Of a stretch of DNA of 64,000 bases, positions 34,812 to 44,016 are shown piece after piece. The translations under genes were made by a program, and so were the position numbers. Below the pieces are notes generated by a model. The model was given only the letters and a program-made list of their open reading frames with translations, did no database searches and was not told the origin of the DNA. Numbering within the stretch: the first letter of the stretch is position 1; the number at the start of each line of letters is the position of its first letter. The DNA is from Pseudonocardiales bacterium (GTDB lineage Bacteria; Actinomycetota; Actinomycetes; Mycobacteriales; Pseudonocardiaceae): contig JAFAWY010000091.1 in assembly GCA_019241525.1 (NCBI GenBank), forward strand, positions 1 through 64,000. The letters run 5' to 3'.

Positions 34812-35828
34812 ATGACTGCCGAAGTCACGCGGGCCTGGCGGGTGCGGCAACCCGGACCGATGCAGACACATCCACTGCGCCGGGTAACGGAACCGCCGCC
34901 CCGGCCCGCTGCCGACGAACTGCTCGTGCGAGTGCTCGCCTGCGGGGTGTGCCGGACCGATCTGCATGTGGCTGAAGGGGATCTACCGGTGCACCGGCCC
35001 GGCGTGGTCCCCGGCCACGAGGTGGTCGGCGAGGTGATCGGCTCCGGTGAACAAGTAACTGGCCCATTCGAGATCGGTCAGCGGGTCGGGATCGCCTGGC
35101 TACGCCGCACCTGCGGTAGGTGTCGGTACTGCACCCGGGGAGCGGAAAACCTGTGCCCGTACTCGGAATACACCGGCTGGGACGCTGACGGCGGCTATGC
35201 CGACTGCACCACGGTGCCCGCGGGCTACGCCTACCCGCTGCCCGGTAACTATCCCGACGCCGAACTAGCGCCACTGCTTTGTGCCGGCATTATCGGGTGG
35301 CGGGCGCTAGCTCGCGCGAACCTGCCGCCCCGAGGCCGTCTCGCCCTCTACGGGTTCGGCGCCAGTGCCCACCTGACCGCCCAGGTAGCCCTCGCGCAGG
35401 GTGCCACCGTGCACGTGCTGACGCGCAGCAGGCAAGCACAAAAACTCGCCCTGGAACTCGGTGCCAGCTCAGCGGGCGGAGCCGCCGACCCGCCACCCGA
35501 GCCCGTGGATTCGGCGATCCTGTTTGCTCCTGTTGGAGATCTGGTTCCTACCGCCCTCGCCGCGCTTGACAGTGGCGGCACCCTGACGCTGGCCGGTATC
35601 CATCTCACTGACATCCCGGTACTGAACTATCAGCGGTATCTGTTCCGGGAACGGCAGATCCGCAGCGTCACTGCCAATACCCGTCGAGACGGCCGCGATT
35701 TCTTGCGCTTCGCCGCCGAACACCACCTCCAGGTGGTAACCAGTCCTTACCCGCTGGATAAGGCCGACGTGGCACTGACCGATCTGGCGACTGACCGCGT
35801 GCAGGGCGCAGCTGTGCTCATCCCTTGA
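34812..35828 (+). CDS. Zinc-dependent alcohol dehydrogenase
   Basis: This 338-aa medium-chain dehydrogenase has the catalytic zinc Cys in [21 protein letters not shown] with the second ligand, and the structural zinc lobe [15 protein letters not shown]. The cofactor region reads [17 protein letters not shown], where the usual GxGxxG is GFGASA, as in the mycobacterial AdhA-like group. The substrate alcohol is unknown. Its last 11 nt overlap the convergent TPR gene. Confidence 0.88.
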   Translation: MTAEVTRAWRVRQPGPMQTHPLRRVTEPPPRPAADELLVRVLACGVCRTDLHVAEGDLPVHRPGVVPGHEVVGEVIGSGEQVTGPFEIGQRVGIAWLRRTCGRCRYCTRGAENLCPYSEYTGWDADGGYADCTTVPAGYAYPLPGNYPDAELAPLLCAGIIGWRALARANLPPRGRLALYGFGASAHLTAQVALAQGATVHVLTRSRQAQKLALELGASSAGGAADPPPEPVDSAILFAPVGDLVPTALAALDSGGTLTLAGIHLTDIPVLNYQRYLFRERQIRSVTANTRRDGRDFLRFAAEHHLQVVTSPYPLDKADVALTDLATDRVQGAAVLIP

Positions 35829-37179
35829 CCGGCTGGTACCGGGAGCGGATCCACTGCTCCAGTTGGCGGATTCGCAGGTGTCCCTCCTGCATGATCGCTC
35901 CGCCGGCAACCCCATCTGCGAGCAGACGTTGGCACCGGGTCAAGGTGTCCATGCTCAGCTCGCGGGCCTGCTCATGTTCACCGAGCGCGAGCAGGTCACG
36001 GGTGAGGTTGTAGGCCGACGTCAGTGTGTTGGGATGGTCATGGCCGAGCACCTCTCGGCAGCGGGCCAGAGTGTCCTCGTCCAGCGCCCGAGCCTGCTGG
36101 TATTCACCCAATGAACGCAGGTCGAGTGCGACGTTACTGGCTGAGATCAAGCTTTCGGCATGATCGGGGCCGAGCACCCTGCGCCGCCGGCCAAGGGTGT
36201 CCTCACCGAGTGCTCGAGCCTGCTCATGCTCACCGAGGACGCGCAAGTCGTTGGCCAAATTGTGGGCCGAGGTCAAGGTGTGGGGATGATCTTCGCCCAG
36301 CACCCGCCGGTAGCGGGTCAGCGTGTCCTCGTCGAGTACCCGGGCCTGCTGATAGTGACCAAGCGCCCGCAGGTCCGCAGCGCAGTTGTGGGCTGAAATC
36401 AAGGTGTCGGGATGATCCTCACCCAACACCTCGCGGCGCCGCTTCATGGTGTCTTCGCCGAGCCCTCGGGCTTGCTCGTGTTCACCTAACGCCCGCAGGT
36501 CGTTGGCAAGATTGTGCGCGGCAGTCAACGTATGCGGATCGTTTTCGCCCAGCGCTCGGCGGCACCGGGCCACCGTATCTTCGCCAAGTTCCCGGGCTCG
36601 CCGGTAATCCTGCAGTGCGCGCAGGTCGCTGGCGAGGTTGTGGGCTGCGGTCAAGGTCTGGGGATGGTCTTCACCGAGCACGCGGCGGCACCGGGTCAGG
36701 GTGTCCTCGCTGAGCGCTCGGGCCTGCTCGTACTGGCCCAAAGCCCGCAAATCAACAGCGAGATTGTTCGCCGAGCGCAACGTAGCGGGGTGGTCCTCAC
36801 CAAGTACCCGTCGACGCCGGGTCAGGGTGTCCTCGCCGATAACGCGCGCCTGCTCGTGCTGCCCTAACGCGCGCAGGTCGGTGGCCAGGTTATGCGCCGA
36901 ACTCAGGGTAGGCAGGGCGTCGTCACCCAGCATCCGACGGCGCCGGGTCAGCGTGTCCTTGTCGAGAGCGTGGGCGCGCTCGTGATCACCCAGCATACGA
37001 AAGTTGGCAGCCAGATCGTGGGCCACGGTGAGGGTCATGGTGTGGTCGTCACCCAACTCCGCCCGGCAGCGGGCCAGTAACTGATCGTCGGGCGTGCCCT
37101 CGCCGAGAATGTCCCGAAACAGCTGGGTGACCCGTTCGAGCAACTCGCTCGGGAAAGCTTCGTGCTCCGGGTCAGGCAT
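35818..37179 (-). CDS. Tetratricopeptide-repeat protein, nine 42-residue repeats
   Basis: ATG 37179 ([17 protein letters not shown]) gives 453 aa. After ~35 residues, nine near-identical 42-aa repeats follow the kinesin-light-chain/FxsT-type consensus. A unit begins HPxTLxSAxNLAxDLRALGE and ends HEQARxLxEDTLxRxRRVLG. At DNA level these are 126-bp direct repeats. There is no NB-ARC or other ATPase, signal or membrane segment, so it should be a cytosolic scaffold. A short Trp-containing tail ([14 protein letters not shown]) closes it. It lies 67 nt downstream of the orphan 145-aa gene, at the end of the YbjQ operon, and its stop overlaps the alcohol dehydrogenase. Confidence 0.9.
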   Translation of the reverse strand: MPDPEHEAFPSELLERVTQLFRDILGEGTPDDQLLARCRAELGDDHTMTLTVAHDLAANFRMLGDHERAHALDKDTLTRRRRMLGDDALPTLSSAHNLATDLRALGQHEQARVIGEDTLTRRRRVLGEDHPATLRSANNLAVDLRALGQYEQARALSEDTLTRCRRVLGEDHPQTLTAAHNLASDLRALQDYRRARELGEDTVARCRRALGENDPHTLTAAHNLANDLRALGEHEQARGLGEDTMKRRREVLGEDHPDTLISAHNCAADLRALGHYQQARVLDEDTLTRYRRVLGEDHPHTLTSAHNLANDLRVLGEHEQARALGEDTLGRRRRVLGPDHAESLISASNVALDLRSLGEYQQARALDEDTLARCREVLGHDHPNTLTSAYNLTRDLLALGEHEQARELSMDTLTRCQRLLADGVAGGAIMQEGHLRIRQLEQWIRSRYQPVKG

Positions 37180-37246
37180 AACCCCAGCATCCCACCCACA
37201 GCGCGACAGCATCAGCACCGTGGTCGGAAGCCGGGACAGGAGTGCG

Positions 37247-37684
37247 TCAACCGTGGAGCAGCCGCTGCAGTGCCTCGCGCGCCGCGCTATCTCGGGCAGC
37301 AACCTGCGCAAGATCGTGCGCCAACGCCTGCAACCAGTCGTCCATCCCGATGCTACGGCGGCTGATCGTCACCCCGTGCACCACTTGCCGCACTTCCGCG
37401 TCGATCTGGCCATTCTTCGCTTCGCGAAGCTCGAGGTCCCGTTTGTTGCCGTGCACCACAAGGCGAACAGCGCGCCCCGGGCGGCCGGCTAGCCGGTCGC
37501 TGACGCTGCGCTGGTACTCAGTCTCCACCATGCCCGGCGGTAACGCCTGAGCAAGCGCCCCGCTGAGCACCCGGGCGTACGAGGCGACCTCCGTCTGGTC
37601 TGACCGCAGCATCGCGGCCAGCAACTGCACGTCGCCTATCGGACCCAGGCCGCTGTCCCCGCTGGGCACGGGCTGATCCGTCAT
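37247..37684 (-). CDS. Conserved-looking orphan protein (145 aa) in the YbjQ-TPR operon
   Basis: The ATG at 37684 overlaps the stop of the YbjQ gene by ATGA. The N-terminal ~50 residues are helical (DVQLLAAMLRSDQTEVASYA). A beta-rich middle follows (GRPGRAVRLVVHGNKRDLEL, QVVHGVTISRRSIGM), then a C-terminal helix (WLQALAHDLAQVAARDS). No enzyme motif is visible and I do not recognise a family. Translational coupling to the YbjQ gene means it probably works with it. Confidence 0.75.
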   Translation of the reverse strand: MTDQPVPSGDSGLGPIGDVQLLAAMLRSDQTEVASYARVLSGALAQALPPGMVETEYQRSVSDRLAGRPGRAVRLVVHGNKRDLELREAKNGQIDAEVRQVVHGVTISRRSIGMDDWLQALAHDLAQVAARDSAAREALQRLLHG

Positions 37685-38514
37685 CGGTCGGTCAGCGGCA
37701 GCACAAGCTGCGGTTTGGCGATCACATGGTCGGCGCGTAGCGGGCGCACCGCGGTGCCGATCGCAAAGAACTCGGTGGTGTGGCCGCCCCAACGATGTCC
37801 CATCGACAGCAGCTGCACTCCGACGATGCCCTCGGCGGCCAATCGCTCCGCTTCGGCCTGCATCCGGCTCATGGCCAGTTCCCGCGCGTCGTACAGTGCC
37901 TCGGTGAACTGCGGCAGTTCCACGTTCTGACCAATGTTTCCCATCGCCTGCCAGAACCGCTGATGCGCGACGTGGTACACGCAGGTGCCCATCACCATGC
38001 CCAGTGGCGCGTACCCGGCCTGGATCAGCGTCCAGAAGTCCTGACCCGACAGATCGGAGGTAAACGGCTGGCCCTGATTGTTGCGCCAGGGCTGCCCGTC
38101 CGGTGTCTGTGGCTCATCCGCACTGACGGCGGTGCCGACCGCAATGAACTCGGCGAGGTCTGAACCGAACTCCTTGAATTCGATGTCCAACCGGACCCCG
38201 ACGATGCCGTCGGCGCCCAACTGATCCGCCTCGGTCTCCATCCGGGTCATGGCCAGTTCCCGGGCGTGGTACATCGCCTGGGAAAGCGTGGTCAATTCCT
38301 GGTTGCTGCTCCACCGGCCGAACTGGAACCCAACGTGGTAGACGCTGGACCCCAGCACGAGGCCGAGGGGACGGAATCCGGCCTCCCGTACCAGCAGAAA
38401 CTCGTTCACCGACAGGTCGGAAGTGAACAAGCTGGTCGCCTGACCGGGTCGCATCTCGGCGAGGCGGCGCATCGCATCCTCGGGGATGCCGAGGGCCGTG
38501 GGATCGGCGGTCAT
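37681..38514 (-). CDS. Tandem YbjQ-type (heavy-metal-binding-like) protein A
   Basis: The 277-aa protein has two copies of a YbjQ/UPF0145-like domain. Domain 1 (residues ~25-130) and domain 2 (~150-255) share FTSDLS(V/G), PLG(L/M)V(L/M)G, a YHARELAM/YDARELAM helix and the signature GADGIVGVRLDIEF / AAEGIVGVQLLSMG. Each ends in EF(I/F)A(V/I)GTAV. Free-standing YbjQ proteins form pentamers and have no proven biochemical role despite the 'heavy metal' name. The tandem form and the coupled operon are noteworthy. Confidence 0.85.
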   Translation of the reverse strand: MTADPTALGIPEDAMRRLAEMRPGQATSLFTSDLSVNEFLLVREAGFRPLGLVLGSSVYHVGFQFGRWSSNQELTTLSQAMYHARELAMTRMETEADQLGADGIVGVRLDIEFKEFGSDLAEFIAVGTAVSADEPQTPDGQPWRNNQGQPFTSDLSGQDFWTLIQAGYAPLGMVMGTCVYHVAHQRFWQAMGNIGQNVELPQFTEALYDARELAMSRMQAEAERLAAEGIVGVQLLSMGHRWGGHTTEFFAIGTAVRPLRADHVIAKPQLVLPLTDR

Positions 38515-38540
38515 TCGCTACTCCTCGTCTTCGGCGACGG

Positions 38541-39446
38541 CTATCGCACCGGCAGGATGGTCAACGATCGGGTCGGTGCGGTCGAGTCCCGGTGAAAGCG
38601 CACCAGCGCGGTGCCGAAGACACTTGCTTCGGCGACATGATCACGATGTCCCTCCGACGGCTCGATCTCACTGACGTGGAGACCCATCGAGGACACGATC
38701 GCTCCTTCCGCACCAGCTGCGCGGACCCGCTGTTGGAAGCTGTGACGGGCATCCGCACGCACGTGCCAGACAAGCTCGGTGTAGCCAGATACTTCCGTGT
38801 TACCCGCACCCCAAGACGCCTGCCGCTGGGTCGCCCAGTCGTCATGGCGCACCGCCACTGAGATCCCGTAGACGACAGCGCAGGGCACCCATCCGGCCTG
38901 CAGCAGCTTGGCCACGTCCTGGCCGGCCAGATCGGTAGTGAATACCCGGCCCGGGCGGTACTGAGACCGGGCACGGACCGCGGTGCCTGACGCGACGAAT
39001 TCCCGATTGTTGTTACCGAGGTGGGACACCGACAGCTGCACTCCCACGACACCATCGGCCTCCATTGCGGCGGCTTCTTCCATCATGCGCCGCAACGCTG
39101 TGCCGTAACCGTGGAACAGTGCATCAACGTACGGGCCGAAGCCGACGAAGCCGCGGGACCCGGAGGACGTGACGGTCGGACCGCCGAGGCCGAAACCGCT
39201 AAAGCCGCCAAGGCCTATGCCGCCAGGACCCGTGATGCCGCTGACGTAGCCGCAGCCACCGAAGCCGCTCCACCCGATGTGCTCGACGATGCAGCCCATC
39301 ACCTCGCCAACCGGATCGAGGCCGACCGTCTGCACACCGGCAGCTCCTGGCACGGTCAGCAACGAGGTACGTAGGCCGCTGCGCGCGAAACGCGCCATCC
39401 GTTCGGCAGCCACCGGCGGTAGCCCGCGGCCGTCCCAGTCAGCCAT
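38541..39446 (-). CDS. Tandem YbjQ-type protein B with Gly-rich insert
   Basis: This 301-aa protein is a divergent paralogue of the gene 27 nt downstream. Domain 1 has an inserted Gly/Phe-rich loop (roughly residues 60-100, including GGIGLGGFSGFGLGG) before MEADGVVGVQLSVSH and REFVASGTAV. Domain 2 starts VFTTDLAGQDVAKLLQAGWV and ends AGAEGAIVSSMGLHVSE with SVFGTALV. It begins the operon; the divergent isomerase gene starts 159 nt away. The function is unknown. Confidence 0.82.
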   Translation of the reverse strand: MADWDGRGLPPVAAERMARFARSGLRTSLLTVPGAAGVQTVGLDPVGEVMGCIVEHIGWSGFGGCGYVSGITGPGGIGLGGFSGFGLGGPTVTSSGSRGFVGFGPYVDALFHGYGTALRRMMEEAAAMEADGVVGVQLSVSHLGNNNREFVASGTAVRARSQYRPGRVFTTDLAGQDVAKLLQAGWVPCAVVYGISVAVRHDDWATQRQASWGAGNTEVSGYTELVWHVRADARHSFQQRVRAAGAEGAIVSSMGLHVSEIEPSEGHRDHVAEASVFGTALVRFHRDSTAPTRSLTILPVR

Positions 39447-39605
39447 CCATGCTCACCTCACATCCGCACACCACCACCATAAATGTCCGGTTTCTTTGCT
39501 CGCGCCGCGATGACGATGCCCGCGTTGCACTTCCGCTGGGTGATACCTTCCTCACTGAGCGAAACATCCCGGTGCAAGCGACCGTCCTACCAGGCAGGAG
39601 CAGAC

Positions 39606-41063
39606 ATGGCGCGCGTCGGACTGTTGACCTTCTCTGACGGACGTGATTTCGTCCACACCGACATCAAGGCATTCGAGCTCGACGTCGAAGGCCGCATCGC
39701 GCAGGCGCTGGAGCAAGCCGGGCATGAAGTGATCCGCGCTGCAGAGCCGGTCTGGACCAACGCGCTGGCCACCAGCGAGGCGCGCCGAGTAGCCGATGCG
39801 CGGCCCGACCTGACCATCTTCAACTATCCCGTGTGGGCGTTCCCGCACTTCTCCATGCTGGCCGCCGAAGCCTCCCCAGGCCCGCTGTTGCTGTTTTCCA
39901 ACATCGACCCGCAATTCCCGGGAATGGTCGGCATGCTGGCCGCCGGTGGCGGGCTGGACCAGGTCGGCCGTGCGCACACCCGCGTTTGGGGCGACGTGTC
40001 CGAGTCCGCGGTGCTCGATCGGGTCCTGGCAACAGTTCGGGCCGCCACTGCGGTGTCTCGGCTGTCGGGCAGTACGTTCGGCCGGATTGGCGGGCGTCCG
40101 ATGGGCATGTATACCGCGGTAGCCGACACCGACCAGTGGATGAGTACGTTCGGGGTGGACGTCGAGGAAATCGACCAGTGGGAGATCGTCCGCCGCAGTG
40201 CCGCTGTCGAGCAGTCCCGGGTGACGGCCGGCCGGGAATGGCTAGAACGTCACGCAGGCAAGGTGCATTACGACGGCAAGCAGCTGACTCCGGAACTGCT
40301 GGAACGCCAAATACGCTCCTACTTCGCCGTGCGGGAACTGATCGACGAATGGAACCTGGACTTCAGCGGGATCAAAGGCCAGCCGGAGCTGACCACCCAC
40401 TTCGCCACCATGGATGTCACCGAGGCCTTCCTCAATGATCCCTATGATTGGGAAGGCGCCAAGCCCACGCATGTGTGCGCCACCGAGTCCGACATGGACG
40501 GGGCGCTCACCATGCAGCTGCTCAAGGGGCTGTCTGGCACTCCGGTGCTCTTCGCCGATGTGCGGCACTACCACGCCGATCGCCACATCTGGGACCTGTG
40601 CAACTCGGGGCAGCACGCCACCTGGTTCGCCGCCCGCAGTGACGACCCGGCAGAGAATTTGCGCTTGGTGCACTTTTACCCGGAGATCTTCTACTTCCCC
40701 GCTGGTGGTGCCTCGGTGTCCTTCTTCGCCGCCCCGGGGCAAGCGACGTTCGCCCGGCTGACCAGGATCGGTGGCAGGTACCGGATGCACGTGGTGCGCG
40801 GGGAGTTCGAACGCTACGACGATGCGACCAACGAAGCACTGGCCCGGCAATCCACGTTTGAGTGGCCGCACGCGTTCGCCCGGCTAGAAGCTGAGGCCGA
40901 TGAGTTCCTGTCGACCTTCGGGGCCAACCACATCCACGCGATACCCGGCGACCACGTCGCTGAGCTGCGCGCCGTATGCCGAATGCTCGACATCGAATGG
41001 GCTGGGATGGGCACAAGTCGCGTGGACGGGACCTGCGCGGCCGTAGCGGACACAGCTCAGTGA
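39606..41063 (+). CDS. L-fucose/L-arabinose isomerase-family protein
   Basis: ATG 39606 (CAGGAG upstream) gives 485 aa. The conserved C-terminal half includes CATESDMDGALTMQLLKGL, with the Glu and Asp expected to bind Mn2+, and HFYPEIFYFPAGGASVSFFA near the active site. The N-terminal domain (GLLTFSDGRDFVHTD, FNYPVWAFPH) fits the FucI/AraA-like fold. Family members interconvert aldoses and ketoses such as L-fucose/L-fuculose and D-arabinose/D-ribulose. The GTGA overlap with an FGGY kinase and nearby GH172 suggest a pentose, and I favour D-arabinose. The precise substrate is inference. Confidence 0.85.
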   Translation: MARVGLLTFSDGRDFVHTDIKAFELDVEGRIAQALEQAGHEVIRAAEPVWTNALATSEARRVADARPDLTIFNYPVWAFPHFSMLAAEASPGPLLLFSNIDPQFPGMVGMLAAGGGLDQVGRAHTRVWGDVSESAVLDRVLATVRAATAVSRLSGSTFGRIGGRPMGMYTAVADTDQWMSTFGVDVEEIDQWEIVRRSAAVEQSRVTAGREWLERHAGKVHYDGKQLTPELLERQIRSYFAVRELIDEWNLDFSGIKGQPELTTHFATMDVTEAFLNDPYDWEGAKPTHVCATESDMDGALTMQLLKGLSGTPVLFADVRHYHADRHIWDLCNSGQHATWFAARSDDPAENLRLVHFYPEIFYFPAGGASVSFFAAPGQATFARLTRIGGRYRMHVVRGEFERYDDATNEALARQSTFEWPHAFARLEAEADEFLSTFGANHIHAIPGDHVAELRAVCRMLDIEWAGMGTSRVDGTCAAVADTAQ

Positions 41064-42592
41064 GCTCGCTGCTGCTCGGTGTCGACATCGGCACCGCCAG
41101 CTCCAAGGGAGTACTGGTCCGCGACGACGGTACCGTCGTTGCGACCGCCAGCCGCGCACACGAGGTGTCGATGCCGCACCCCGGCTGGGTGGAGCACGAC
41201 GCCCAAGCGGTGTGGTGGGCAGATTTCACGGCGATCAGCCAGGAACTGACCGCGGCGGCTCCTGAAGCCATTGCCGCGGTGGGAGTCAGCGGAATCGGCC
41301 CGTGCCTGCTACCGGTGGACGGCGAGGATCGACCACTCCGGCCGGCAATTCTCTACGGCGTAGACACCCGCGCTCAGATCCAAATCGAGGAACTGAACCG
41401 GGAGCTAGGTGAGCAGACCATCCTGGAGCGCTGCGGTTCGGTGCTCACCTCGCAAGCCATCGGGCCCAAGGTGGCTTGGCTACGCGCAAACGAACCCGCC
41501 ATCTGGGCATCCACCCGCCGATTTCTGATGGCCAGCAGCTTCCTGGTGCGCCGGCTGACCGGCTGCTACATCCTCGATCACCACTCCGCCAGCCAATGCA
41601 CGCCGATGTACGACCCGGTGCAGCACCGATGGATCCAGGAGTGGACCGATCTCATCGCCCCAGGACTCGAGCTACCGGAGCTGCGCTGGCCGTCGGACGT
41701 TGTCGGAGAGGTGCATACGACTGCCGCCGACCAGACCGGTATTCCGGTGGGTACTCCGGTGGTGGCCGGCACCATCGATGCCTGGGCCGAAGCCACCAGT
41801 GTCGGCGTCACCGCGCCCGGCGACGTCATGCTGATGTACGGCACCACCATGTTCCTGGTCGAGGTGCTCGATCGCGCGCGCCGGAGCCCGGCTCTGTGGG
41901 GAACCGTGGGAACGTTTCCAGGCACCTACAACTTCGCTGCGGGGATGGCCACCTCAGGCGCGATCACCGACTGGATCCGCAAGCTGACGGGGGAATCCGG
42001 GTTCGATTGTCTCGTCGCAGAAGCCCACCAGTCGCCGGCAGGTGCCCACGGCTTGCTGATGTTGCCCTACTTCGCTGGTGAACGGACTCCACTGTTTGAC
42101 CCGGAAGCCCGTGGCGTGCTGATCGGCCTGAGCTTGCGGCACAACCGCGGCGATATGTACCGGGCCGCTTTGGAGGCCACCGCCTACGGAGTCCGGCACA
42201 ACCTGGAAGCAATGCGTGACGCGGGTGGCCAGTACCGCCGGCTGGTCGCGGTGGGCGGCGGCACCAAGGGCGGGCTGTGGACGCAGATTGTCTCCGACGT
42301 GCTCAATGCCCCCCAGGAGCTGCCCCGGCAGACGATCGGCGCGTGCCTTGGCGACGCGCTGCTCGCGGCCATCGGGATCGGGCAGTCACCGGACATGCTT
42401 CACTGGAATCCCATCGAAACCACGGTCCAGCCGCGCACCACGATGGCGGCCGCCTACGACCGTTACTACGACCTTTACCGGCAGCTGTACCCGCGCACTA
42501 AGGAAATCGCCCATGCGCTCGCCCGGGAACAGCATCTCGAGGATGTCGCCACCCCCGAGCCATCGATCCCCTCGCATACCGGAGGTAGCTGA
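41060..42592 (+). CDS. FGGY-family carbohydrate kinase (ribulo/xylulokinase-like)
   Basis: GTG 41060 gives 510 aa, overlapping the isomerase stop by 4 nt. The actin-like ATPase starts LLLGVDIGTASSKGVLVRDD. It contains the GVSGIGPCLLPVD and GVDTRAQ blocks, GTIDAWAEATSVG, LPYFAGERTPLFDPEARG and the C-terminal GGGTKGGLWTQIVSDVL. Family enzymes phosphorylate keto-sugars from matching isomerases. D-ribulose, L-ribulose, L-fuculose and xylulose are all possible. Confidence 0.9.
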   Translation: MSSLLLGVDIGTASSKGVLVRDDGTVVATASRAHEVSMPHPGWVEHDAQAVWWADFTAISQELTAAAPEAIAAVGVSGIGPCLLPVDGEDRPLRPAILYGVDTRAQIQIEELNRELGEQTILERCGSVLTSQAIGPKVAWLRANEPAIWASTRRFLMASSFLVRRLTGCYILDHHSASQCTPMYDPVQHRWIQEWTDLIAPGLELPELRWPSDVVGEVHTTAADQTGIPVGTPVVAGTIDAWAEATSVGVTAPGDVMLMYGTTMFLVEVLDRARRSPALWGTVGTFPGTYNFAAGMATSGAITDWIRKLTGESGFDCLVAEAHQSPAGAHGLLMLPYFAGERTPLFDPEARGVLIGLSLRHNRGDMYRAALEATAYGVRHNLEAMRDAGGQYRRLVAVGGGTKGGLWTQIVSDVLNAPQELPRQTIGACLGDALLAAIGIGQSPDMLHWNPIETTVQPRTTMAAAYDRYYDLYRQLYPRTKEIAHALAREQHLEDVATPEPSIPSHTGGS

Positions 42593-44016
42593 TGGGCGGC
42601 CCTGCGTTCTTGAACCGGGTGAGTACTCGACGCGTGTACACCCTGGGTGCACTGGCAGCGGTGCTGTTCGGTTACGACAACGGCATCATCGGCGCAGCGT
42701 TGCTGTTCATCTCCCGTGACCTGCCACTGACCCCGTGGCAGGAGGGCGCCGTGGTCAGCGCCACGGTGTTCGGGGCGATGGTGGGCGCGCTGGGCAGCGG
42801 CCCTGCGGCCGACCGTCTGGGTCGGCAGCGGATCCTGCTGGCCGCCGGGATCGTCTTCACCATCGGCGCCCTAGGTGCCGGTCTGGCCGCCTCCGTCGCC
42901 ATGCTGGTGGCGTTTCGCTTCATCCTCGGACTGGGCATCGGTATCGCCTCGGTGCTGGTGCCCCTTTACCTGGCAGAGATGGCCCCGGCCTCAGACCGCG
43001 GCGTGGTCACCTCGCTGAACCAATACATGATCATCGTGGGGACGGCGCTGTCCGCGGCTCTCGGCTATGCGCTGGCCTTCGCCGGTTCCTGGCGCTGGAT
43101 GCTGCTCGTCGGAGTGTTTCCTGCCATCGTGCTGGTACTCGGCATGCTGGCCATGCCGGACACCCCCAGGTCACTGGTACGACGTGGACAGGATGACAGT
43201 GCGCGGGCGGTGCTGATCGGCTTACGCGGCGACACCGCGGCGGCCGATAAGGAATTCGCCGAGATCAGCGCGCTGGAACAGCAGCAGCACGACACGCGTA
43301 CGCTAGCCCGCCTCTCATCCGGCTGGGTACGCCGGCTGCTGCTACTAGGCGCGTTGCTCGCCATCTTCCAGCAGGTCACCGGGATCAATGCGATCGTGTA
43401 CTACGCACCGACCATTCTGACCGGCTTCGGCCTCTCGAAGACGACCGCATTGTTGTTCGGTTTCCTCAACGGGCTGGTGAACATCGGGACCATCGCGCTG
43501 GTCGTGCGCGCCAAAATCGTCGACCGGCGCGGCCGCAAACCAATCTTGCTGGCTGGCTTGGTGGGAATGTCGGTCAGCCTATTCGCTGTCGGTATCGCGG
43601 CACTGACACTCCCGGTCAACTCCAGCGCACTTTTCGTCATTGCGGCGGCGGCGTTTGTGGTGTTCACCAACACCTTCTCGGCCACGTGGGGGCCGGTGCT
43701 ATGGGTGATGCTGGCGGAAATCTTCCCGTTAGCCATCCGGGGTGCGGCGATGGCCATTGCCACCTTGTTTAACTGGTTGGCTGCCTTCGTCGTGTCACTG
43801 ACATTCCCCAGCTTCGCGGCCGTGGCCGGCACGGGCACGGCCTTCATCGTCTATGCCGCTGTGGGCGTGTTGCTCTTCCCGGTCGTGTGGTGGATGGTGC
43901 CGGAGACCAAGGAGCGCAGCCTGGAATCGCTGGAGGCAGCGTTTCGCGACAGCACCGGTATCCGGTTTGCGGTCACGCCTAAGACTTCCGCTGCGGGCAC
44001 CGGAGGGCAAGCATGA
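42592..44016 (+). CDS. MFS sugar/proton symporter (sugar porter family)
   Basis: The 474-aa, 12-helix membrane protein has the sugar-porter marks: LFGYDNGIIGAALLFI in helix 1, ADRLGRQRILLAAG, RFILGLGIGIASVLVPLYLA, PDTPRSLVRRG, FQQVTGINAIVYYAPTI and the terminal PETKERSLE. It should import a monosaccharide with protons, by context the pentose used by the isomerase and kinase. The ATG shares one nt with the kinase stop. Confidence 0.92.
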   Translation: MGGPAFLNRVSTRRVYTLGALAAVLFGYDNGIIGAALLFISRDLPLTPWQEGAVVSATVFGAMVGALGSGPAADRLGRQRILLAAGIVFTIGALGAGLAASVAMLVAFRFILGLGIGIASVLVPLYLAEMAPASDRGVVTSLNQYMIIVGTALSAALGYALAFAGSWRWMLLVGVFPAIVLVLGMLAMPDTPRSLVRRGQDDSARAVLIGLRGDTAAADKEFAEISALEQQQHDTRTLARLSSGWVRRLLLLGALLAIFQQVTGINAIVYYAPTILTGFGLSKTTALLFGFLNGLVNIGTIALVVRAKIVDRRGRKPILLAGLVGMSVSLFAVGIAALTLPVNSSALFVIAAAAFVVFTNTFSATWGPVLWVMLAEIFPLAIRGAAMAIATLFNWLAAFVVSLTFPSFAAVAGTGTAFIVYAAVGVLLFPVVWWMVPETKERSLESLEAAFRDSTGIRFAVTPKTSAAGTGGQA

